The position numbers were made by a program, and so were the translations under genes. A stretch of 64,000 bases of DNA. Source: Cherax quadricarinatus. Lineage: Eukaryota; Arthropoda; Malacostraca; Decapoda; Parastacidae. The stretch covers positions 32,054,424 to 32,118,423 of the forward strand of contig NC_091303.1 in the NCBI RefSeq assembly GCF_038502225.1, read 5' to 3'. How positions within the stretch are numbered: position 1 is the first letter of the stretch; every line of letters begins with the position of its first letter. The notes under the pieces are model-generated. The model was not told the DNA's origin and made no database searches. It worked only from the letters and a program-made list of their open reading frames with translations. Positions 33,589-44,643 of this stretch are shown in pieces.

Positions 33589-36500
33589 GGTTCCATGGTA
33601 GTGCAGAGCTCAGGTTCCATGGTAGTGCAGAGCACAGGTTCCATGGTAGTGCAGAGCTCAGGTTCCATGGTAGTGCAGAGCACAGGTTCCATGGTAGTGC
33701 AGAGCTCAGGTTCCATGGTAGTGCAGAGCACAGGTTCCATGGTAGTGCAGAGCTCAGGTTCCATGGTAGTGCAGAGCACAGGTTCCATGGTAGTGCAGAG
33801 CTCAGGTTCCATGGTAGTGCAGAGCACAGGTTCCATGGTAGTGCAGAGCTCAGGTTCCATGGTAGTGCAGAGCACAGGTTCCATGGTAGTGCAGAGCACA
33901 GGTTCCATGGTAGTGCAGAGCACAGGTTCCATGGTAGTGTAGAGCACAGGTTCCATGGTAGTGCAGAGCACAGGTTCCATGGTAGTGCATAGCTCAGGTT
34001 CCATGGTAGTGCAGAGCACAGGTTCCATGGTAGTGCAGAGCACAGGTTCCATGGTAGTGCAGAGCACAGGTTCCATGGTAGTGCAGAGCACAGGTTCCAT
34101 GGTAGTGCAGAGCACAGGTTCCATGGTAGTGCAGAGCACAGGTTCCATGGTAGTGCAGAGCACAGGTTCCATGGTAGTGCAGAGCACAGGTTCCATGGTA
34201 GTGCAGAGCACAGGTTCCATGGTAGTGCAGAGCACAGGTTCCATGGTAGTGCAGAGCACAGGTTCCATGGTAGTGCAGAGCACAGGTTCCATGGTAGTGC
34301 AGAGCACAGGTTCCATGGTAGTGCAGAGCACAGGTTCCATGGTAGTGCAGAGCTCAGGTTCCATGGTAGTGCAGAGCACAGGTTCCATGGTAGTGCAGAG
34401 CACAGGTTCCATGGTAGTGCAGAGCACAGGTTCCATGGCAGTGCAGAGCACAGGTTCCATGGTAGTGCGGAGCACAGGTTCCATGGTAGTGCAGAGCACA
34501 GGTTCCATGGTAGTGCAGAGCACAGGTTCCATGGTAGTGCAGAGCACAGGTTCCATGGTAGTGCAGAGCACAGGTTCCATGGTAGTGCAGAGCACAGGTT
34601 CCATGGTAGTGCAGAGCACAGGTTCCATGGTAGTGCAGAGCACAGGTTCCATGGTAGTGCAGAGCACAGGTTCCATGGTAGTGCAGAGCTCAGGTTCCAT
34701 GGTAGTGCAGAGCACAGGTTCCATGGTAGTGCAGAGCTCAGGTTCCATGGTAGTGCAGAGCTCAGGTTCCATGGTAGTGCAGAGCACAGGTTCCATGGTA
34801 GTGCAGAGCACAGGTTCCATGGTAGTGCAGAGCTCAGGTTCCATGGTAGTGCAGAGCACAGGTTCCATGGTAGTGCAGAGCACAGGTTCCATGGTAGTGC
34901 AGAGCACAGGTTCCATGGTAGTGCAGAGCTCAGGTTCCATGGTAGTGCAGAGCACAGGTTCCATGGTAGTGCAGAGCACAGGTTCCATGGTAGTGCAGAG
35001 CACAGGTTCCATGGTAGTGCAGAGCACAGGTTCCATGGTAGTGCAGAGCACAGGTTCCATGGTAGTGCAGAGCACAGGTTCCATGGTAGTGCAGAGCACA
35101 GGTTCCATGGTAGTGCAGAGCACAGGTTCCATGGTAGTGCAGAGCACAGGTTCCATGGTAGTGCAGAGCACAGGTTCCATGGTAGTGCAGAGCACAGGTT
35201 CCATGGTAGTGAAGAGCACAGGTTCCATGGTAGTGCAGATCTCAGGTTCCATGGTAGTGCAGAGCACAGGTTCCATGGTAGTGCAGAGCTCAGGTTCCAT
35301 GGTAGTGCAGAGCTCAGGTTCCATGGTAGTGCAGAGCACAGGTTCCATGGTAGTGCAGAGCACAGGTTCCATGGTAGTGCAGAGCTCAGGTTCCATGGTA
35401 GTGCAGAGCACAGGTTCCATGGTAGTGCAGAGCACAGGTTCCATGGTAGTGCAGAGCACAGGTTCCATGGTAGTGCAGAGCTCAGGTTCCATGGTAGTGC
35501 AGAGCACAGGTTCCATGGTAGTGCAGAGCACAGGTTCCATGGTAGTGCAGAGCACAGGTTCCATGGTAGTGCAGAGCACAGGTTCCATGGTAGTGCAGAG
35601 CTCAGGTTCCATGGTAGTGCAGAGCACAGGTTCCATGGTAGTGCAGAGCTCAGGTTCCATGGTAGTGCAGAGCACAGGTTCTATGGTAGTGCAGAGCACA
35701 GGTTCCATGGTAGTGCAGAGCACAGGTTCCATGGTAGTGCAGAGCTCAGGTTCCATGGTAGTGCAGAGCACAGGTTCTATGGTAGTGCAGAGCACAGGTT
35801 CCATGGTAGTGCAGAGCACAGGTTCCATGGTAGTGCAGAGCACAGGTTCCATGGTAGTGCAGAGCACAGGTTCCATGGTAGTGCAGAGCTCAGGTTCCAT
35901 GGTAGTGCAGAGCACAGGTTCTATGGTAGTGCAGAGCACAGGTTCCATGGTAGTGCAGAGCACAGGTTCCATGGTAGTGCAGAGCACAGGTTCCATGGTA
36001 GTGCAGAGCTCAGGTTCCATGGTAGTGCAGAGCACAGGTTCTATGGTAGTGCAGAGCACAGGTTCCATGGTAGTGTAGAGCACAGGTTCCATGGTAGTGC
36101 AGAGCACAGGTTCCATGGTAGTGCAGAGCACAGGTTCCATGGTAGTGCAGAGCACAGGTTCCATGGTAGTGCAGAGCACAGGTTCCATGGTAGTGCAGAG
36201 CACAGGTTCCATGGTAGTGCAGAGCTCAGGTTCCATGGTAGTGCAGAGCACAGGTTCTATGGTAGTGCAGAGCACAGGTTCCATGGTAGTGCAGAACACA
36301 GGTTCCATGGTAGTGCAGAGCACAGGTTCCATGGTAGTGCAGAACAAAGGTTCCATGGCAGTGCAGAGCACAGGTTCCATGGTAGTGCAGAGCACAGGTT
36401 CCATGGTAGTGTAGAGCACAGGTTCCATGGTAGTGCAGAGCACAGGTTCCATGGTAGTGCAGAGCTCAGGTTCCATGGTAGTGCAGAGCACAGGTTCTAT

Positions 36501-39500
36501 GGTAGTGCAGAGCACAGGTTCCATGGTAGTGCAGAACACAGGTTCCATGGTAGTGCAGAGCACAGGTTCCATGGTAGTGCAGAACAAAGGTTCCATGGCA
36601 GTGCAGAGCACAGGTTCCATGGTAGTGCAGAGCACAGGTTCCATGGTAGTGCAGAGCACAGGTTCCATGGAAGTGCAGAGCACAGGTTCCATGGTAGTGC
36701 AGAGCTCAGGTTCCATGGTAGTGCAGAGCACAGGTTCTATGGTAGTGCAGAGCACAGGTTCCATGGTAGTGCAGAACACAGGTTCCATGGTAGTGCAGAG
36801 CACAGGTTCCATGGTAGTGCAGAACAAAGGTTCCATGGCAGTGCAGAGCACAGGTTCCATGGTAGTGCAGAGCACAGGTACCATGGCAGTGCAGAGCACA
36901 GGATCCATGGTAGGGCAGAGCACAGGTTCCATGGTAGTGCAGACCACAGGTTCCATGGCAGTGCAGAACACAGGTTCCATGGCAGTGCAGAGCAAAGGTG
37001 CCATGGCAGTGCAGAGCACAAGTTCCATGGCAGCGCAGAGCACAAGTTCCATGGTAGTGCAGAGCACAGGTTCCATGGTAGCGCAGAGCACAGGTTCCAT
37101 GGTAGCGCAGAGCACAGGTTCCATGGTAACGCAGAGCACAGGTTCCATGATAACGCAGAGCACAGGTTCCATGGTAGTGCAGAGCACAGGTTCGATAGTA
37201 ACGCAGAGCACAGGTTCCATGGTAACGCAGTGCACAGGTTCCATGGTAGCGCAGAGCACAGGTTCCATGGTAACGCAGAGCACAGGTTCCATGGTAACGC
37301 AGAGCACAGGTTCCATGGTAGCGCAGAGCAGAGGTTCCATGGTAGCGCAGAGCACAGGTTCCATGGTAGTGCAGAGCACAGGTTCCATGGTAGCGCAGAG
37401 CACAGGTTCCATGGTAACACAGAGCACAGGTTCCATGGTAACGCAGAGCAGAGGTTCCATGGTAACACAGAGCACAGATTCCATGGTAGCGCAGAGCACA
37501 GGTTCCAAGGTAATGCAGAGCACAGGTTTCATGGTAACGCAGAGCACAGGTTCCATGGTAGCGCAGAGCAGAGGTTCCATGGTAGCGCAGATCACAGGTT
37601 CCATGGTAGTGCAGAGCACAGGTTCCATGGTAGCGCAGAGCACATGTTCCATGGTAACACAGAGCACAGGTTCCATGGTAACGCAGAGCACAGGTTCCAG
37701 GGTAACGCAGAGCACAGGTTCAATGGTAACGCAGAGCATAGGTTCCATGGTAGTGCAGAGCACAGGTTCCATGGTAACTGGAGCACAGTTTCCATGGTAA
37801 CGCAGAGACAGGTTCCATGGTAACGCAGAGCACAGGTTCCATGGTAGTGCAGAGCACAGGTTCCATGGTAACTCGGAGCACAGGTTCCATGGTAGCGCAG
37901 AGCACAGGTTCCATGGTAGCGCAGAGCACAGGTTCCATGGTAGCGCAGAGCACAGGTTCCAAGGTAATGCAGAGTACAGGTTCCATGGTAACGCAGAGCA
38001 CAGGTTCCATGGTAACGCAGAGCACAGGTTCAATGGTAACGCAGAGCACAGGTTCCATGGTAGTGCAGAGCACAGGTTCCATGGTAACTCGGAGCACAGT
38101 TTCCATGGTAACGCAGAGACAGGTTCCATGGTAACGCAGAGCACAGGTTCCATGGTAGTCCAGAGCACAGGTTCCATGGTAACTCGGAGCACAGGTTCCA
38201 TGGTAACGCAGAGCACAGGCTCCATGGTAACTTGGAGCAGAGGTTCCATGGTAACGCAGAGCACAGGTTCCATGGTAGTGGAGAGCACAGGTTCCATGGT
38301 AACGCAGAGGACAGGTTCCATGGTAGTGCAGAGCACAGGTTCCATGGCAACGCAGTGCACAGGTTCCATGGTAGCGCAGAGCACAGGTTCCATGGTAACG
38401 CAGAGTACAGGTTCCATGGTAACGTAGAGCAGAGGTTCCATGGTAACGCAGAGCACAGGTTCCATGGTAACTCGGAGCACAGGTTCCATGGTAACGCAGA
38501 GCACAGGTTCCATGGTAGCGCAGAGCACAGGTTCCATGGTAACGCAGAGCACAGGTTCCATGGTAGCGCAGAGCACAGGTTCCATGGTTGTGCAGAGCAC
38601 AGGTTCCATGGTAACGCAGAGCACAGGTTCCATGGTAACGCAGTGCACAGGTTCCATGGTAGCGCAGAGCACAGGTTCCATGGTAACGCAGAGCACAGGT
38701 TCCATGGTAACGCAGAGCACAGGTTCCATGGTAGCGCAGAGCACAGGTTCCATGGTAGCGCAGAGCACAGGTTCCATGGTAGTGCAGAGCACAGGTTCCA
38801 TGGTAGCCCAGAGCACAGGTTACATGGTAACACAGAGCACAGGTTCCATGGTAACGCAGAGCAGAGGTTCCATGGTAATGCAGAGCACAGGTTCCATGGT
38901 AGCGCAGAGCACAGGTTCCATGGTAATGCAGAGCACAGGTTCCATGGTAACGCAGAGCACAGGTTCCATGGTAACGCAGAGCACAGGTTCCATGGTAGCG
39001 CAGAGCACAGGTTCCATGGTAACGCAGAGCACAGGTTCCATGGTAACGCAGAGCACAGGGTCCATGGTAACGCAGAGCACAGGTTCCATGGTAGCGCAGA
39101 GCACAGGTTCCATGGTAACGCAGAGCACAGGTTCCATGGTAGCGCAGAGCACAGGTTCCATGGTAACGCAGAGCACAGGTTCCATGGTAACGCAGAGCAC
39201 AGGTTCCATGGTAACGCAGAGCACAGGTTCCATGGTAGCGCAGAGCACAGGTTCCATGGTAACGCAGAGCACAGGTTCCATGGTAGCACAGAGCACAGGT
39301 TCCATGGTAACGCAGAGAACAGGTTCCATGGTAGCGCCGAGCACAGGTTCCATGGTAGTGCAGAGCACAGGTTCCATGGTAACGCAGAGCACAGGTTCCA
39401 TGGTAGCTCAGAGCACAGGTTCCATGGTAGCACAAAGCACAGGTTCCATGGTAACGCAGAGCAGAGGTTCCATGGTAACGCAGAGCACAGGTTCCATGGT

Positions 39501-40328
39501 AACGCAGAGCACAGGTTCCATGGTAACGCAGAGCACAGGTTCCATGGTAATGCAGAGCACAGGTTCCATGGTAACGCAGAGAACAGGCTCCATGGTAGCG
39601 CAGAGCACAGGGTCCATGGTAACGCAGAGCACAGGTTCCATGGTAGTGCAGAGCACAGGTTCCATGGCAGTGCAGAGCACAGGTTCCATGGTAACGCAGA
39701 GCACAGGTTCCATGGTAACGCAGAGCACAGGTTCCATGGTAACGCAGAGCACAGGTTCCATGGCAGCGCAGAGCACAGGTTCCATGGTAGCGTAGAGCAC
39801 AGGTTCCATGGTAGCGCAGAGCACAGGTTCCATGGTAGCGCAGAGCACAGGTTCCATGGCAGCGCAGAGCGCAGGTTCCATGGCAGCGCAGAGCACAGGT
39901 TCCATGGTAACGCAGAGCACAGGTTCCATGGTAACGCAGAGCACAGGTTCCATGGTAACGCAGAGCACAGGTTCCATGGCAGCGCAGAGAACAGGTTCCA
40001 TGGCAGCGCAGAGCACAGGTTCCATGGCAGCACAGAGCACAGGTTCCATGGTAACGCAGAGCACAGGTTCCATGGTAATGCAGAGCACAGGTTCCATGGT
40101 AACGCAGAGAACAGGTTCCATGGTAGCCCAGAGCACAGGTTCCATGGTAACGCAGAGCACAGGTTCCATAGTAGCAAAGAGCACAGGTTCCATGGTAGCG
40201 CAGAGAACAGGTTCCATGGTAGCTCAGAGCACAGGTTCCATGGTAACGCAGAGCACAGGTTCCATGGTAACGCAGATCACAGGTTCCATGGTAGCGCAGA
40301 GAACAGGTTCCATGGTAGCGCAGAGCAC
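33589..40328. repeat. 24-bp minisatellite array, about 280 units
   Basis: The consensus unit is GGTTCCATGGTAGTGCAGAG plus CACA. The left block (to about 37080) has GTAGTG units, with CACA and CTCA ends alternating at its start. The right block has GTAACG and GTAGCG units. A 240-bp higher-order repeat is visible at 36224, 36464 and 36704. The unit is eight codons, so five of six frames stay open, giving MVVQSTGS and HRFHGSAE on plus, and MEPVLCTT, HGTCALRY and PWNLCSAL on minus. The longest runs 1746 codons (33576-38816, minus). Confidence 0.97.
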
Positions 40329-40530
40329 TGCAGTATTGGTCAGACGATGGTGGTTTATATTCTCCTTAATAGTTCATTCTTTTATTTCCATAAAGTCCTT
40401 AATTTTGTTAAGGTTACAACTTCCTGTGACTCTTCCTGGAGAGTTGACACAGACGTAACACAGGAACAATCGCCTCTCTGATACGTCTCGTATTCATTTC
40501 AACTTACCTTGGAACTCCATGCAAATAAAG
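40329..40530. other. Short unassigned stretch
   Basis: About 200 bases between the 24-bp array and a LINE fragment, with nothing recognised. Confidence 0.4.
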
Positions 40531-40996
40531 AGACCTAAAATAATTTGGAACTCTCTTGCAGATGCTAAAAGTTCCATAAGTGACAGCTGCGTCAAAACAT
40601 GGTTAAAAAGCTCCTAAATCTGACCTAAGTTCTGCATAGTGCTGTTATTACAGCTTTATTTATATACAGCAACCCTGTTTCTCTAAATCATATTACCACT
40701 CATACTGTTCTCACTGTCACCAATATATTCCAAAATATCATGTAAACAAAAATGATGTAAGTTCTACTTCAACATTCACCAATCTATATGTTAAACCCAA
40801 ACTAATATAAAAAAAAAAATCCTGAAATGTCATATATCATAAACCAGATTGATGTATACAATTTCAAATATTGCAAACTATGACTCTGTCTGACTTTTTT
40901 GGGTTATCCTAGGTTCTCTACACATATGCTGCTATGTATGATAATTCTATGTAACTGTATTTGTGTATACCTGAATAAACTTACTTACTTATTCAG
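40531..40996 (+). mobile_element. LINE 3' fragment
   Basis: Near 40540-40614 a short frame reads IWNSLADAKSSISDSCVKTW and ends KSS-stop, like the C-terminus of jockey/CR1-type ORF2 proteins. A 3' untranslated stretch follows and ends CTGAATAAACTTACTTACTT. That is a 5'-truncated LINE by structure. The family cannot be fixed from so little coding sequence. Confidence 0.55.
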
Positions 40997-41034
40997 TTAA
41001 TTTTAAGGCTGCCCAACATGCTTTGCCTAACCAA

Positions 41035-41753
41035 GTTTGCCAAACATAAGAAAGAAGGAACACCGCAACAGGCCTACTGGCCTATGCGAGGCAGGTCCAA
41101 TTCCCCTACCGGCTTAAGCTCACTGACCTAGTGACCTTAAGCTCACTGATCGTCTGACCTCACTGACCTAGTGAGGTCAGACACGTCACTTAGGTCCCAC
41201 TCACACCCACCCACACCCACTCATGTATTTATCCAGCCTATTTTTAAAACTACACAACGTCTTAGCTTCTATGATGGTACTCGGGAGTTTGTTCCACTCA
41301 TCCACAACTCTATTACCAACCAGTGCTTTCCTATATCCTTCCTGAATCTGAATTTTTCCAATTTAAAACCACTGCTTCGAGTCCTGACTATGTTAGATAT
41401 TTTTAGCACGCTATTTACATCCTCTTTATTAATTCCTGTTTTCAGTTTATACACCTCAATCATATCCCCCCTAATTCTGCGCCTCTCTAGAGAGTGCAGA
41501 TTCAGGGCCCTTCGTGTATCCTCATAGGGAAGATTTCTGATACATGGGATCAACTTTGTCATCCTCATTTGTCCGTTTTCCAGTACATTTATATCCATTC
41601 TGTAATACGGTGACCAGAACTGTGCAGCATAATCTAAATGAGGCCTAACCAAAGATGTATAGATTTGAAGAACAACCTGAGGACTTTTATTATTTATACT
41701 TTTTGCTATGAAGCCAAGAATTCTGTTAGCTTTATTGCGAACACTTATGCACT
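41035..41753 (-). mobile_element. CR1-like LINE, 3' half, split by an LTR element
   Basis: The minus strand encodes the C-terminal region of a LINE ORF2 (41269-41652: MVRPHLDYAAQFWSPYYRMD, NLPYEDTRRALNLHSLERRR) and a 3' untranslated part. It is interrupted at GCACT (41749-41753), where the LTR element begins. The other half continues at 47943 with the same GCACT. It is a different family from the LINE at 1-10900, although related. Confidence 0.85.
41749..41753. other. Target site duplication, left (GCACT)
   Basis: GCACT precedes the 5' LTR and recurs at 47943-47947. Joining the flanks gives continuous CR1-like sequence (TTATGCACTGTTGTC). Confidence 0.9.
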
Positions 41754-42182
41754 TGTGGCATGCAAAGAGTATGTAACCTTTATTCGGCGCATGTACATAC
41801 CCTCATTTACAGGCTATCTCCCCCAACCAGCGAACCAGGTTGCTAAGAGTTGATGATGGGGCCCCGTCGTTCAACTAGTGACCAGGTTCTAGCCAATAAG
41901 AAGATGGTTTTGGCTATCGCAGAGATTATGTGGGTACCACTCTCCTGTCTGCCCTTGTCATTCCCATTCTAGAGCTGGTTGAAGCACGGTCTGCTACCTT
42001 GTGGCTTCTATTTCTGCCTTACTTACAGTGGAGTGCACTATACTTATCACTGTACATAGTGTACATATTGCTGTTCTTTAAAATTGGTGAAGGATAATAT
42101 AAGTCTAAACTTTTTCTGCTGTGTTTATTTTGCTTCAATTACACCCGGGATAACAGGCCATTTGGAATCCTGGGTTGTAATA
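41754..42182 (+). repeat. 5' LTR
   Basis: It starts TGTGGCATGC and ends GGGTTGTAATA. It contains a CCAAT motif (AGCCAATAAGAAG) and TATAAG near its end, which could serve a promoter, though this is inference. An ATG at 42084 opens a 96-codon frame leading out of the LTR. Confidence 0.93.
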
Positions 42183-42611
42183 TGGGTAGCCTGTCCGAGA
42201 GCTGGAGCTGGACTTAGAGAACCGGTTGAGCTTAGTGTGAAGCTCATAGCAGGAACATTGTGCAGCTTGCTGTCTGGCATTGCATTAGCTTTGCCTACGC
42301 TTTACAAATTTTGCGTGTCAGTTGCTTTATGGTCAGCCTTGCTATTGTATGATCGTTCAACAGCTCGCTACTAGCTTGTTCGGTGTGTTCGCTTCGCTAC
42401 GGTCAATCTTCTAGAACAGTGTAGCTGTCTGGCATTGCTTTACAAATTTTGCGTGCCAGTTGTTACTAGCCTGTTCGGTGTGGAGAATTTTGCAGTCGGC
42501 TTTGCTTGTATGCGTATTCTGCAATCGTACTGTGCATAGCTAAGCGTGTTCTGCAAATTAACGTGTTACGTTGGGGTATTCTGCAATCGTACTGTGCATA
42601 GCGAATAACTT
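42183..42611 (+). promoter_or_regulatory. Primer binding site and untranslated leader
   Basis: TGGGTAGCCTGTCCGAGAG follows the LTR directly and has the TGG start expected of a tRNA primer site; I could not name the tRNA. The leader holds internal repeats: TTTACAAATTTTGCGTG twice, ACTAGCYTGTTCGGTGTG twice, and TATTCTGCAATCGTACTGTG twice. Confidence 0.55.
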
Positions 42612-44100
42612 ATGCCACCTAGACGAGTCAGACGTCTGGTGTCGGCATATACTTTGCATAACCTACCTAAATTGTCTCTACAGCGTTGTTGGCAAATTGC
42701 TCGTTCCATTGGCATTAAATACAAACGCACTCTCACAGCTGCGCAACTGCGTTCACTGATTGCTGACAAACTTATAGTAGAAAAGATGGCACATCAGACT
42801 CCTCCCTCTACGGGAGCTAGGGCAAAAACTACTATGTTCTCGCAGGAGGAAGATGATACACCTACGGAGCAAAATGGTCAGTATAGTGCAGCTGGGTTGT
42901 CTCAAGGTGAATCAGCGTCGTTGGCACTTGAGCTGGCAAAAATCAATCTTGAGCAAACTAGGGAACAGAGAGCATTCGCAAGGGAAGAATTTGATAGGGA
43001 AAGAGAAAGGAGGCAGTTTTCACATTCTGTAAATAATTTTAGTTTACAGAAAGCAGTACAGTTTGTTCCCCGCTTCAATGAGGCCGAACCAGAACAATTT
43101 TTCGAAAGCTTCGAAAATCAGGCTCGAGCCTTGAGGTGGCCGGAACAGCATTGGGCATCGTTGGTTCATACAGCATTGTTTGGTAAGGCACAAGAATTTA
43201 CGTCAGTATTAAATGACGCTGAATTTTCTGATTATCAAGTAGTGAAGACCACAGTGTTGGGAGCATATACATGTATCCCAGCCAAATATAAAAAAACTTT
43301 TCAAGCTGGGCAGACGACAGCTTGGTCAATCCCTAGTGGACTTTGTGAGACAGCAAACCAAAGCTTTTACCAGCTGGTATAAAGCAAGTGGTGTCTCTAC
43401 TTTTGAGGAGCTGGTACAGCTTATTCTGATTGATAACCTGCTGGAGTCTGTGGGACCAGAGGTTCGAGTCTTTCTGCAGGATCATGACTTAACCACTGCA
43501 TTGGAGGCAGCCAGGTTGGCTGATACCTTCGAAACTGACCGCTCCTTGTCCGAGCTGTCCCGTCTCTCTTTTCAACAGCCTGGCATGAGCAGAGATCGTC
43601 AACCTTGGAGAATGAAGTGCCAGCCGGACGGAGAACGTCTACGTCAGCCAACTAAGTCACCTGGTGAGCCACGCTTCTCAACTTATGGTCTACCTGCTGA
43701 GAGACAAACTACTCAACATGGTGCATCTCGACAACAGTATCCAGAGAGACATCAGCCAGAGCGACACCAGTTGCAACGTCCGCAGGGAGTAAAGGGCAAG
43801 CCTGTCGTCTGCTTCCTTTGTAACAAAGTAGGTCATATCCGTCCCAACTGCACCCACAAACCCCAACCCATTGGGAAAATCTCTAATATCCCTAGTAACA
43901 TGTCCCCGAGAGAAGTAGAAAAAGGTATGGCCCCTTATTATTGCAAGCGCCTTATTTCCCTTCAGGAAAACTCAGAAACAACTGAAGTAAAGACCTTTAG
44001 CGATACTGGAGCATATTGCTCACTTGTAAGAGAAGGAATATTACCCCTTTCAGAGAACACTTCCTTGAATTCCTCTGTTTTATTGGAAGCATTTGGAGGA
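42612..44100 (+). pseudogene. Gag with zinc knuckle, running into protease
   Basis: Frame one (42612-43382) gives a basic N-terminus (MPPRRVRRLVSAYTLHNLPK), a charged helix, and a capsid-like region (FVPRFNEAEPEQFFESFENQ, WASLVHTALFGKAQEFTSVL). A shift near 43340 moves reading to frame two (43336-44163), with FEELVQLILIDNLLESVGPE and then the CCHC knuckle CFLCNKVGHIRPNC at about 43810-43850. Gag assembles the particle and binds element RNA. The shift falls inside capsid-like sequence, so it is a mutation and not a programmed gag-pol shift. Confidence 0.85.
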
Positions 44101-44230
44101 GCTATATATTCTGTCCCTTTGCATAAAATTTATGTACAGTGCAAATATTACACTGGTACTTGACTGTATGTGTCTCAAAGGATTTCCCATGAAAGATGCT
44201 ATGTTATTACTGGGTAATAACATTACTACT
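43905..44230 (+). pseudogene. Aspartic protease
   Basis: The active-site motif FSDTGAYCSLV lies at about 43998-44030, downstream of the zinc knuckle. The C-terminal LLLGNN motif is near 44197-44220 in another frame, so a shift occurs at about 44150. This protease would release the particle and enzyme parts of the polyprotein. A linker (44230-44640) follows and reaches integrase after one more frame change near 44640, beside a duplicated GGGCCGGAGGGCCGG. Confidence 0.75.
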
Positions 44231-44643
44231 GTTAGTGCGTGTCCTGAACCTATAATGAGTAATTCTTCTCCGGTGTTGGCCATAACTCGGGCAACATCCC
44301 AAGGGTTGTCTAGAGAGAATGTTGACTTATCCTTGGACGACTCCGATCTCGGAATAGCCACGTTGTTTTATGAGGCACACCGGCCGGAGCCTCGTAAATC
44401 AAGTGAACAGACCCAGATCAAGCCTTCCTATTCCCAGGTTGCAGGATTGCCAGATGTCTCTGTTTCCATGCCCGAGGGACTGTCCTTCCGGGAGGAACAA
44501 CGAAAGGACCCTTCTTTAAAATTCGCTTTTCAGGCAGCCATGGGTAAATCCTCTTTGGGTCATCCGGTCAAGTATGAAGTTAAAAACGATTATTTGATCT
44601 GCACTGAGACTGGTAAGGAGATAGAGGGCCGGAGGGCCGGCAA

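Noticed and set aside
33576..40481. Giant repeat proteins on both strands
   Set aside because: Openness follows from a 24-bp unit without stops in five frames. No frame has an N- or C-terminal domain outside the array.
42183..42201. Assigning the primer tRNA
   Set aside because: TGG is placed correctly, but the next bases did not match a tRNA 3' end that I could identify with certainty.
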